Assembly (NCBI GenBank): GCA_026929865.2
Contig: CM049397.1
Span: forward strand, 930,001-994,000
Length of the DNA stretch: 64,000 bases
Source of the DNA: Hyperoplus lanceolatus
Lineage: Eukaryota > Chordata > Actinopteri > Uranoscopiformes > Ammodytidae
Direction: 5' to 3'
Under the pieces are notes generated by a model. The model was not told where the DNA came from. It ran no database searches and saw nothing but the letters and a program-made list of their open reading frames with translations. Below are positions 12,901 to 26,100 of the stretch, one piece after another; the first letter of the stretch is position 1; every line of letters starts with the position of its first letter. Both the position numbers and the translations under genes were made by a program.

Positions 12901-15900
12901 GTAAATTACAGAGAAAATGCTAACAAAGTGACGTCATCAAAAAAACAAAAAGTTGGACAGGTCAAGAAACTCATGTAGTAAGATATTAACTAGGTTGGAA
13001 ACACGTTAATCAGGATGACCTGAATCCATTAAACACACCTGAAATGTTGGTAATTAAAAGGGAAACAGAACACAACTGCAGGAAGTAGGTCTGTAAACTG
13101 TGATGGATGTTTACAACAGACGGTTTGGGTAATCATTTGACCATTTCCCTTGTTGGCTGACACAGAAATGACACTTTATCTACACTGTGCAAAGGAGTAA
13201 TAAACTAAAATATACAGGGTCTGATGAAGGCTATATTTTAATACTGATTCTGTTTTTGATTTAATTCCAGGTTGATCCAATAACTGGATTTCTTCAACTC
13301 TGAGGTTTACAAGCCTCTTATTAAATCTCTTGGTGATATTTTTTATTAGCAATGGGTAAAATACTTAAAATCACTAGTGGCAGAATATATCATCAATTAT
13401 CAGCAGATAAGTAATGTTTATATTAGGGCTGTCAAGCGATTAAAAAAAATTAATCTAATTAATGACAGGCTCTGTGATTAATTAATCTAAATTAATCACA
13501 TACTTTTATGACACTTTTATACCTGTTTATAAACGGCTGTATAGCCTGCTACAGTTGGTTTCTCTCTCTCTCGCTCTCGCGTAACTTCTGTCTCCACAAC
13601 AGACAGCGCTGCACTGCCACAGATGCCTATGCCGATTCATTCACCATCGTCGTACTCATAGGCAACAATATTGACACACACACACACACAGGGAGGGTGT
13701 CCGTTTACGCGGGAGACGAGACAGCTAGCAAACAAAATTGAGACACACTGAGAAGATTGAGAGATACTGTTTGTCACAATCAATGTGGCGCAGCCTTTGC
13801 GGGCTCACATAATGCCCATATTTACCGATACATAGTCATTGACATGCACCAAATTAATTTCATTTACTGAGTACATGAAGGCGATCGTGGCAAACGCCGA
13901 CTGAAAGGGAAATGGAAAAATAGACTCCACACGATGTGGATCACCGTGGTCACGCCAAAGTTCCCGTCGGGGAGGCTGCAACCAGGGAAAATATAGTTTG
14001 GTGACACAGTGTGAGCGTGAAGGAGTCAAGAGTGTCAGCGTGTGGCGATCTCCGTTAATGCTGCAGCCCCAGAATGTCGGATTTGGTCTACATAAAAAAG
14101 AAGCGATCCAACATCCAAGTGGACTCAAAAAAGGTCACATCCTCACACACAGCAGTGTTTGTGCCACGAGCGGGGGACACTGAGACCCCCCATGAGAAAC
14201 TGATTCGGGGAATTCCTCCCGACGCAGTGACGGCAGCGGAGGGTTAATAATAAACTTCACAGTCCCTTTCAAAACAGTTACAACATGCCTAAACATAAAG
14301 GTAAACACATAGATCAGCCATTAAATATTACTACAATATGTCATGTACAGTAGGCTTATGATTAATGTATGAAACTGTGCACTCCTGTCTGCCTGACTGA
14401 GGCATTGAGAACAGCGTCAGTGTAAAAGTAATATGTATTCCACCTCAATATAATCTGAATGAATTCAATAACATGCAGATTTGTTATTCTTTATTAACTG
14501 CAGAGCATATTCCACCGTTGTTGTTTTTTAAAATTTGCACTCACCGTTTGTTATTTAAGATACTAATTAGTTTTTTTTTTTCTTATCACATGAATGGCTT
14601 CATCCATTTTGCAAAGGAACTCCCAATATATGATAGACCTACATGGCTTATAATAGGTCTATCTGGATTAATTTTACATAAACACATTCGTTCTCGCACT
14701 TCAACATGTGCCCGACGGAGTCACCGTTTTTCCTTTCTCCACTTTCTGCGAGTACGCATGGGTCAGAGTTTGCGTGGAGGACCGCACATCTTCCCGTCAA
14801 ATTTGCTTTTGATAAATCACAAAGGTTGCGTATTGGGTGGCGTACGCCCTCTACTGTGCATATGCACCGTTGATAAATGAGGCCCCTCTCTACAGAGCAT
14901 GACAATAGGATCAGACCATCACATGGAGCCAGCAGATGCTGACTTCAGTGTGGAGTAGGGCTGGGTGATTAATTGAATTTCGATTCCGGTTACAATTTTG
15001 GCTTCCCTCGATCATGAAAACAAGATAATCGTAATAAAACGGTTATTGTGCGGCACGCCGGGTCATGTGTAGTAAATGCAGCGCACCCTTCTGTCTCCAC
15101 CTGCGCTCCGCCCCGCCCCCGCCCGAACACTGTCGCTTTCAGCAATTCCAGTGCAATGGTTTATTCAGCATAAAGTTAAAACGCTCGTCCAGGATGTTAC
15201 ACCGAAACACAAAAGCCTTGCGCGATTGAAGCAGCATTTCACTCGGTGAAACATGGTGTGAGTGAGACACTGTGATGGCGGTGGGTAACGGTGTCATTCA
15301 CTGTGAGAACTTGCCGGTGTGAGCCGCCGCGCAGAAAAGCTCTGTGGCTTTAAGGGTAAAATGATAGTCGGGGATTCTTGCACGTTAACGTTGTTGAGGG
15401 GAAAAGCTTCCGCTTTCTGATTGCATTTCTCGAGTCTGAATATATTGTGCCATGTCGGCAAACTATCTGCACGACAAGAGCAAATATACAGTGAGACCCT
15501 ATCTATGAGTGAGACTCACCCCCTCCGTTAGTTTCAGTCTACAGACGAAAAGTTACAACCAGCACCTAAGCATGGACTTCGTTTAAATAAAGCGTCTAAT
15601 TTTTATGATCAGCGCTCTGATGCAAATTCTGAAGTCTGAACATTACGGCATAGCTGTCAAGTCTCACTCTTTGGCCGTGAGACACGCAAATAAACCCGAT
15701 CACACTCTCACACGCCACACCTCAAATTTCTCACGCGGAGAAATTAATCCCCAAAATAACGTTTGTTTTGCGGAACTTTTATTTTCAAATACTTATTTTG
15801 AAAAGCTAACAGACATGAGTGCCGTGACTTCCTCTTTCTGAACGCGCATTAACGTTATGCTTTGATGTGCACTGTGCATTCGAAGCGGGAGGCGAGCCCC

Positions 15901-18900
15901 CACCTATACCTTCTCTTCTGAGGTGTGTGTTGATAGCCTGCCAAGTTACCGCTGATAAGAATTGTGTCCCCGCCGGCCGGTGAGCGCGCGTGCATCAAAC
16001 ATATTAACCCTTCAATTTCACTCAAGTAAATTCAGAAGATCTTTGGATCGTTTTGTATATTGTTTTTTGGTAATTTAGTTTGAACATTAGGTTTGCAAAG
16101 TAACAAATGGCTGATCCGCCAATAAAAATGCTTTTATTCTTATGTGTTATGAACTGTAGCCTATTGCACATTTATAGCACTTTTCATAACACAAATCAAG
16201 GTAGCCTAAGAGGAGGGACCAACCCAGATGTTGTATTTTAGCCTAGTAGTTTGCATTGGTGTTGAACTGTTCCATTTTTTTTTCTTTTTTTCTTTGAATA
16301 AAGCCTAATGCTGCTAGTAAAATACCACCAACCACTCATCCCTCAATAGTAGACATGATATAGAATAATTACCTTTATTACAGTTTAACCAAATGTTTTA
16401 ACAATAGACTACAGGAGCTATTTGAAAGCACTACACATGAATTGAATGCTATTCAATAACATTTGTGTCAGCGAAACCGTGAATGTTCCCTTTACTTTAC
16501 ATAAAAATGAATGCAGAAAAGGCACACATTGCTTCATAAAAATTCACCAGAATGCAGAAAATTAAGTGTTTAATGCTCAAAATCTTCTGGGGGGGACTCC
16601 CAGACCCCCACTTATAATGTGTCCACACCCAATGTTTAATTAAAACCTGTCATACGACTTTGCAATTCATGAATTAGTTTATTTTAATAAGATTTTTGAT
16701 GTTTTATCACATTTTCCAATTGTCTTTATTTCTGAATTATTATGAACAATATATAAACGTGCAGGACACTAGCAAAAATGATTGGGTGGGAGAGAGGACA
16801 CGCTTTTGTCGGCCAAAAAATCTCACTCCAAACTTTTGGTGAAACTTGGCAGCCCTGTTACGGTGTCAGCTGTGGTGTAGTTTTTTTTTTTACAGCAACT
16901 CAACGTGCACTGCAAAAAAAGAAGGGAATAAGTCGATCTTTTTGTAGATTCATAGCCTACCTCCTCTTATAAGTCGAAGTACAAATCAATGAATGGTTCA
17001 CAATCACATCCCTAGTAAAATATTAATTTTACTCTTAGATTCGAAGGTTTTACTGATTATTTATTTTGTGTGGCTTTTTAGTTGTAGGCTATGTTTGAGG
17101 AGCACAATTGGGAGTTTTGTTTATGTAATGTTGAAAGAATTGGCTGAATTTTAATTTTGGTGCATCCCTACAATGAATAATCGTCTTTAATAACCGTGAT
17201 TACAATATCAATCAAAATAATCGTGCAGGGCTGTACAGTGCGACAGTTTTGATCGCATTTGCTACTGAAATTGATCACGTGCGATGATGAATACAACTCC
17301 ACTCGCACGAGTGCTAGTTGTCACCCTTCCCGTTTTTCCCAGAATTGTTCTCTTTTTTCACCAGCTGTACCGGGAAAATAAAAATATCTCCCGGGATACA
17401 ATTTGACCCGTTTTTTGGGGTAAATGCCAAAACCTCATTTGATTTCCTTCGTTCAGTAGTTAAGGCCGTTTCACATGGGCCGAGGAGTTTGTTGCGCCCG
17501 CTATTGCATTGGAGAGGCGGGCGGACGGGCAGGGGCGGTCTTAACGATCTCGGGGCCCGTTTCAAGACCCTGTGTGGAGCCCCCACTTTTTTTTTTTTTA
17601 AATATATAAATAATGCTTGTGCATGCTCCCCGCGAAAAATAAAAAGAGATTGTGGAAACCAGTTGGTTCATAGACGGATAATGAGATAATGGGCCCAGAC
17701 TCTTTGTACCGTTTTAAAGTTAAATGCATCAACCTAGTGCACGTTGAGAGGAAAATTTTAATCAAATCTTGAGCTGCAGAAGCAACATTATTTTCCTTAA
17801 ACAGACTCATGTTATATGATGGAGGGGCCCATTGCAACAGATACAGGGTGGAAAGCTACTTTTCATGAACAGTATAGAATTTACACATAGCAAGCTTATT
17901 CCTGTTTGTATGTTGGCTTAGAGGCCCCACATGAAGCCCCTTAGACAGAGCGAATAATGCTTTTGTTTTGCACTGGCTTTTCTATTTTTCACCTATAGTT
18001 GAGGGGCCATCATGATTTATTTCCTTATATTTAGGCTATTCCTTGTTGGACCCTGTTATTGACATGAGTGACTGAGCTCTTTATTCTCAAAGTGCACCAG
18101 ATTGATGAATTTTACTTTAAAAGGTTGCATTTTTTTCTTACCCCACTACAAGGTCCAGGGTCCCCACCTCAGTCTCCCTATTTAGCCTATACTGTAAAAA
18201 GCACTGTAGGTGTGTATGGTTATTATAGGTCATTACACTGGTCAGTCTGAACTGGTAGCCTAATAATGGTCGAACCCTTCGCCCAAACATCCAAGTGTCC
18301 CTTTTTCCCTAAATTCAAGGTGGCAACCCTAGTGCGACAGCCTGCCAAATTGCAATTGGCAGGTTAGATTATTTTGTCTAAATTGCAATCAGTGCACCCC
18401 TATTAATTTTTCTACAATTATTACTGCACACACTAGGAAATAATATGATTTGAGAATCTCAAATGAGACCAAGATGACAGGCTCAAAGGTAATTAGAGCG
18501 AAATGCAAGGGTTAAGGTTATGCAAGTTTTCGATCATACTTTGTGTGCTACCAAATTTATTTTTGTGCTACTGATTTTTTTTGCTTGCTAGCACCAGTGC
18601 TACCACTTTAAAAAAATAAGCGTACAGCCCTGTCGTGATTATCATTTTTGCCATAATCGAGCAGCCCTAGTGTGGAGTGTCTACCATTCTACTAATCACA
18701 GAGTACTGGGAGGACCAACCCAGCAGGGAGGCTGTCCTAGCTCAGGCACACTGGACTAAAAGACCAACTCCTAAACCCAAGCGTTTGTTGTCCTGACAGT
18801 GTGGTGCCTTGGTCCCTGTTCTCCAGCTACCGGCCTGCTAGCATGCTAACAGGGAGGCTTTATGCAGCCTACTAGCTTGCAGCACACTTCCCCATTTAGC

Positions 18901-20058
18901 AATGGGCCTGCCATTCACACCATCAGCCTGAGCTTTGTGGGCTTTCAGCAGGCTTTTACAATTTCTCCTCAGAGCACAAGACACCTAGCCTGGCTCCGCC
19001 CGCCTACCTACTTCTGCTCAAATTTCATTTTCCCTTTAGTAGTCAGTCTGGGTCTGCGGTATATTCTTAGGTTTTCTCCGGCCAGATTTCTGCAGGTCCA
19101 ATCAGCGCACAGAGGGAGTGGCTCGGAAGCCGATGCATAACATAACGTCAAGCCCCAAACGTTATGCGATTGGTTGGCAGATCCAGAGTGACACTGGGTA
19201 GATCCAATAGTTTTAAACTTCAACAGACACCCGCCTCCAAGTGAGTGAACATTTGCCAATTACAGCACTGCCAGACCTTCTGTACAAATGAAATGAAGTA
19301 CGAAGGTCTGGCAGGACCTAGCCTGGCTCCGCCCGCCCGCCTACTTCCGGCCAAATTTAATTTTCCCTTCAGTAGTCAGTTTGGGTGTACAGCGCATTTC
19401 CCAGATTCTCCGGAGAATCTACAATTGTCTAATCAGCGAACAGAGCGAGTGGCTGAGAACGCTCCAGTTTCAGTTGAATGCTGCGTTCCTTTATGCTCGG
19501 ATGAAGGAGATTTCCGACTTGGTAGTTCCGAGTTCCGACCTGTCTGTGTTCCAGTGCATCTGCTCGCGAAAGTATGGACACCTAAAACCTTTGTCGTCCA
19601 AATAACTAAACGTTAGGCTCTAACAAGTTACTGTTGCCAGGTACCGGTAGATTCATAGACTACAATATGTAGTGAAGTCGGAAATTTCCGAGTTCCATGT
19701 CCAACAGGAACGCACCATCAAAAGCCGGCTCATGACACACGTGATGACCAAACGTGATGAGATTGGTTGGCTAATCCAGAGTGGCACTGGGCAGATCCAA
19801 TATTTTTAAACTCAAGTGAACGTTTGCCAATTACAGCAGTTCCAGACCTTCTGTACAAATGAAATGAAGTACGATGGTCTGGTTGGACCAGGCTAGGTAG
19901 GACCAGGCTACAAGACACAGCTCTAAACTCAGTAACGTTGGTTCCTTGAAGAAGCAGTTAAAGAGGGAAGAAATAATAATCTAGAGTTAACCAGGCGGAA
20001 AAATTGACACATTTCCCCAAAGTTTTTTCTTTCTTTCTTAGTCTATATTTAAAGCAAA

Positions 20059-20131
<73 letters not shown>

Positions 20132-23100
20132 GCACTGCTGTTCACCTCTGAGGTTGCTTTATTTTCTTCTCATTTTTTACTGTTGCAAATGTCAACTTTA
20201 TTTTCAAATAAATATTATATGCCTGTTTTGATATGTATCTATTATGATTATTGATATCCTTTTACACGAGTTGGACAAAAGAAAAAAGGGGGCTTTCTCC
20301 AAACAGGTCTAGGCCAGTTCATCCCAAGTGAAAAATACACTCAACAAAAATATAAACGCAACACTTTTGTTTTTGCTCCCATTTTTCATGAGATGGACTT
20401 AAAGATCTAAAATTCATTCCAGATACACAATATTACCATTTCTCTCAAACATTGTTCACAAATCTGTCTAAATGTGTGATAGTGAGCACTTCTGCTTTGC
20501 TGAGATAATCCATCCCACCTCACAGGTGTGCCACATCAAGATGCTGATCTGACATCATGATTAGTGCACAGGTGTGCCTTAGACCGTCTACAATAAAAGG
20601 CCACTCTGAAATAAAAGGCCACTCTGAAATGGCACACACCTGTGAGGTGGGATGGATTATCTCAGCAAAGCATTTTTTTAAAGTAAACTTAATATATTTA
20701 AAGTGTGTTTATGAGCAATATACTTTTAAGTTGTGTTAAATTGAAACAAGTTAAGTTGCACTTAAGTTATACTTAGTAATGCTTCAACATAATTTAAGTG
20801 TATTTCTTACCTCATTTGCATACCAACATAGTACAACTTATTTTGTACTTACGTATACTATTTAAGTATACTTTTGAACAAATACCTCATTTATACTAAA
20901 ATGGACTTCAGTAAGGGACTTTTTATTCATCGAAAGTATACTAATAGTTTACTTTTAGCATTAAAAAATAGACTTCAGTAAGGGCTCTTTATTCATGAAA
21001 AGTATACTAATAGTTTACTATTAGCATTTTACAAATATACTTCAGTAAAGGCTTTTTATTCATCAACAGCATACTGTTTATACAGATAAATCCCATTTGA
21101 CAAGACAGACCTGTCCCAATTCCCACGTTCACATCCACACACAGCAGTCTAACACTTTAGGATTCACTTGGACATGTGGCAGGGCGGGGGATCGAACCAC
21201 CGACCCTGTAGTTGCAAGTCTAACACTCTACCCACTTTGCCACAGACTGAATGATTATCACTGGTAAATATAGTACCCTACTGTCATTATATTAAAAAAT
21301 CAAATTAAATAGACATTTTTAATACACTCAACATTATAAATTGTAGCCTATGTTAATGTTATACATGTACATGGTACAATACTCTTACATATTTCCAGAT
21401 AATTCCTTTTTGTTTTTTTTTACACAAATAAAGAAAATAAAAATAATCCTTTTCGGAGGAATACTTTTAATCAGGGGTGAGCCGAGTGAAAAACCGCAAT
21501 ACAGAATTAAAAGGAACCAACATTTATTACAATAAAATAAATCCCAAAAGAGAAATTGTGAAGTTGAAATGTGTATAATATAAAATTATAAAAAATAGTT
21601 ACTATACCCTATCTGGTTGCAAAGAGAGGGTTTATAGCAAGAGAAGTAAATCATGTAGAAAAATGTGTACTTTTCTTAATATAAAAAAGTGAATCTTCAG
21701 GGGGTCGAACATTCATTGGTGAGTTCCCTTATATTATGGTTACATTTTAGGAATGATATGATATGATAAAAGCACACAATGAAACTAGCTGTACATGCTT
21801 TTTTTTTTATCAATTTCAATGTATTTGTTGTTGAGATATTTTGTGATAAAAATTCTAATACTTAAGTTAACTTTCACATTAAGAAATATACTCAAACATC
21901 GCACACTTTTTAGAACTATACTTAAGCATATAAAAAATACACTCAAACATAGTCGATTTTTAGAACTATACTTAAGCGCATTGATAAAAACATTCAAACA
22001 CAGCACACTTTTAATAACTACAGTAATTTTCGGACTATAAGCCGCGCCTTTTCCCCCATTTTTCGTCCCTGTTATTACACAGCACAGTATGTTCTGTAGC
22101 TACTAGGGATGGGCTTTAGTAATCGAGTACTCGAGTAGCCTACTCCTCGTTTCAAATGAACTCGATTGGTGGATGAGGAAAATCTTTTTTTTTTTGTGTG
22201 TGTGTCTGTAGCCTTTAGGCCGGCGGGCCGCCCCTATTTTAAAATGTTATATATGTGAACAAAACGGCACAAAACGGATAAAATAAAGTTAAACTAAATT
22301 AAGTATTTTTATGCAAGTGCAATAAACTAAGCGTTGTGTCAAACAGCAACTGCAAATAACTGCCACCTCCGTGCCACCGCAGCGCAGCCTGTGTTCTCCA
22401 CAGCTCCGCGGAGCTGAACACAGTCTCTCCTTCCTCCAGAACATTTTCAGGAATATAACTGTCCAATTATTTCAAAGCAGATGATAAAGTTACGTTTAGG
22501 CCTATAAAAAGGGGAGATGACACCTGTTACTCCCTGTTAGTAATGAGTAGACTCCAGGGGCCTCATTTATAAAGCTTGCAGCGCACACAAACCTTGCGTA
22601 AATGGCTAGAAATGTGCGGGAAAACGTTGGTATTTATAAAAACATTATTTGCGGAGAAGTGTGCGTATTCCTATGCCAATTTTCGACCATGCGTAGAGCT
22701 ACCGCAAGGTTTTCCTGACTCGGGGAATCAGCGACACTCAATGGCAACACCACGAAATAAAGCTCAGTCATCAGAAAAACACAGACAAATGATGATTGGC
22801 ACCCAATACATTTAGTCAATAAAATGTATAAGTTTACCTATAGTTGCTAATATATGGCTACTGCAGTCTATGGCAGTGGTTTTAAAACTGTGGGACGCGC
22901 CCCCGGATGAATATGTGAGTTTGTGTTTTTTATATTAAGATCACGGCATAGCTGGACAAGAGTACTTCTGCTTCGTTCCTCTCACTGCATTTAAATGCAT
23001 TAATTAAATTACAGAGAAATATGTCTCGTTAAAGAAAAAGAGCACCAAGCCCAACCCAGAGGACCCTGCTTACATTTTTTTATTTTAAATTAATTTTTTG

Positions 23101-26100
23101 TCATGTGTCTTTCTTCAATAGCTTCTAATTCATCAGACCCAGTGTCTCCAAATTATTTGTTCACACAAAATTCCTCATATTTAGCCTCTTAATTTTCCTC
23201 TCAAAGTGCACCAGATTCATAGCCTGGTCCAACCAGACCATCGTACTTCATTTCATTTGTACAGAAGGTCTGGAAGTGCTGTAATTGGCAAACGTTAACT
23301 CACTTGGAGGCGGGTGTCTGTCGAAGTTTAAAACTATTGGATCTGCCCAGTGCCACTCTGGATTAGCCAACCAATCGCATCACGTTTGGTCATAACAGGG
23401 AACTCGGAAATTTCCGACTTCACTACATATTGTAGTCTATGAATCTACCGGTACCTGGCAACAGTAACTTGTTAGAGCCTAACGTTTAGTTATTTGGACG
23501 AGAAAGGTTTTAGGCGTCCATACTTTCGCAAGCAGATGCACTGGAACACAGACAGGTCGGAACTCGGTACTACCAAGTCGGAAATCTCCTTCTTCCGAGT
23601 ATAAAGGAACGCAGCATTCAACTGAAACTGGAGCGTTCTTAGCCACTCGCTCTGTTCGCTGATTGGACGATCGTAGATTCTCCGGAGAATCTGGGAAATG
23701 CGCTGTACACCCAGACTGACTACTGAAGGGAAAATGAAATTTGGTCGGAAGTAGGCGGGCGGGCGGAGCCAGGCTACCAGATTCATGCATTTCACTTTTA
23801 AAACGCGAGAAAAAAAATTCCCCCGGAACCCCTTACGAGGGTCTGGTTCTGGACTGGCTACTATTTTCCTCCATCAGGACATTGGAGGCTCTAGCGAAAA
23901 AACACTGGGTGTGTGAATGACATTTAACTAGTCAATAATTTGGGCAAGTCTGTCTGCCTATCTTTCCCACTCCGCTGCACACTCACTCACTACTATCCAT
24001 GCTTAAAGGAAGCAGGATTAAAACACTGGATTAAGATGCTAAAATTTATTAAAAAATGTGTTTAAAAACACACAATTTTTTTTTAGAATGTTTCAAAAAT
24101 AAGATCTTTCCGCTGAAATGTGTTCTCTGAGGGGGGGCTCATTCTCTCACACTTTGAAAACCCCTGGTCTATGGCATGCAGTTGTGATGTAGGTTGAATT
24201 ACTTATCAAGTAGCCTAGGTCTACATGTTTTGGTTATATTTTATACGTTGAATCTTATAGCGCTACTTTATAATAATATCCTATACGTCGGGAGGTGTTT
24301 CCGTGAGTGGCCAGCGGGAGAGCAAATTGTAAGAGGTGTGTAAAAAGTAGTTTTGTACAAAAGCCACTACGAGTAACTTTTAAATATCTTTAAAACAGCC
24401 TCATGTTTCCTCTGATAATCATAAATTACCTTTAACAGCAAACAAGACCATCAGTGCAAAGAAAGACGTTTTTATATAGTTTTATTACCGCATTTGGTCT
24501 GGTCGCACACCAAGTCCGATTTTCGGTTTGTGCATGCAGGCTCTATGGTCACATATTCGTATTGGTCGCAGATTTCAGTGTATTGCAGCAATGCAATTTG
24601 AGAAGCCTATCCCTCCAGGTGAGGAAAGTGGAGCGGGAGCCTTGTTTGAGACAGTTATTTGTCGTCATGACTGATAACGGGGCTGAACCATCAAAGAAAA
24701 AAAGAAAATGCAATGAAGAAAAGCTAAAAGGGAGAGTGATAGACGGGCGGGAGGAGGGCGTTGCCAAGCAATGTGTGCACAATTTCACTGGAGCGAACTA
24801 GACTGCAGTGTTTATGAATGAGCGGTACTAAAACAAAGTTTACTTTGCTTCACCATCATCAGATGACCATTATTCATCACATTACCTCATCGTAGGGCTG
24901 GGCGATTAATTGAATTTCGATTTCGGTTACAATTTTGGCTTCCCTCGATCATGAAAACAAGATAATCGTAATAAAACGGTTACTGTGCGGCACGCCGGGT
25001 CATGTGTAGTAAATGCAGCGCACCCTTCTGTCTCCACCTGCGCTCCGCCCCACCCCCGCCCGAACACTGTCGCTTTCAGCGATTCCAGTGCAATGGTTTA
25101 TTCAGCATAAAGTTAAAACGCTCGTCCAGGATGTTACACCGAAACACAAAAGCCTTGCGCGATTGAAGCAGCGTTTCACTCGGTGAAACATGGTGTGAGT
25201 GAGACACTGTGATGGCGGTGGGTAACGGTGTCATTCACTCTGAGAACTTGCCGGTGTGAGCCGCCGCGCAGAAAAGCTCTGTGGCTTTACGGGTAAAATG
25301 ATAGTCGGGATTCCAGCACGTTAACGTTGTTGAGGGGAAAGGCTTCCGCTTTCTGATTGCATTTCTCGAGCCTGAATATATTGTGCCATGTCTGCAAACT
25401 ATCTGCGCGACAAGAGCAAATATACAGTGAGACTCACCCCCTCCGTTAGTTTCAGTCTATAGACGAAAAGTTACAACCAGCACCTAAGCATGGACTTCGT
25501 TTAAATAAAGCGTCTAATTTTTATGATCAGCGCTCTGATGCAAATTCTGAAGTCTGAACATTACGGTGTCAGCTGTGGTGTAGTTTTTTTTACAGCAACT
25601 CAACGTGCACTGCAAAAAAAAGAAGGCAAGTCGATCTTTTTGTAGATTCATAGCCTACCTCCTCTTATAAGTCGAAGTACAAATCAATGAATGGTTCACA
25701 ATCACATCCCTAGTAAAATATCAATTTTACTCTTAGATTTGAAGGTTTTACTGATTATTTATTTTGTGAGGCTTTTTAGTTGTAGGCTATGTTTGAGGAG
25801 CACAATTGGGAGTTTTGTTTATGTAATGTTGAAAGAATTGGCTGAATTTTCATTTTGGTGCATCCCTACAATGAATAATCGTCTTTAATAACCGTGATTA
25901 CAATATCAATCAAAATAATCGTGATTATCATTTTTGCCATAATCGAGCAGCCCTACCTCATCGCGATCAATAATAACTGCCGTCTCTCGTTCATTCGCTT
26001 TCTGTGAAGACACGTAATCTTTCAGCTCCATGAGAGGTGACACTGCATCAACTCATTGCAATCAGGTGTGTGTGGCACTGACTGGCATTAGTTGATGCTG

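Larger units (their letters stand above)
14956..18669. mobile_element. hAT element (TAGGGCTGGG family), long copy carrying two later insertions
   Basis: Ends are TAGGGCTGGGTGATTAATT and, reversed, TAGGGCTGCTCGATTATGG, with a perfect 8-bp duplication GTGTGGAG (14948-14955, 18670-18677). It is collinear with the 1063-bp copy at 24893-25955 except for two insertions, 15649-16857 and 17226-18632, plus small indels. Confidence 0.92.

Noticed and set aside
20004..20231. ORF with a run of 20 or more leucines
   Set aside because: It is the translation of the (TTA)n microsatellite.
20903..22018. Regularly spaced repeats resembling an array
   Set aside because: Units of about 66 bp without unique spacers, in a eukaryotic intron; minisatellites, not CRISPR.
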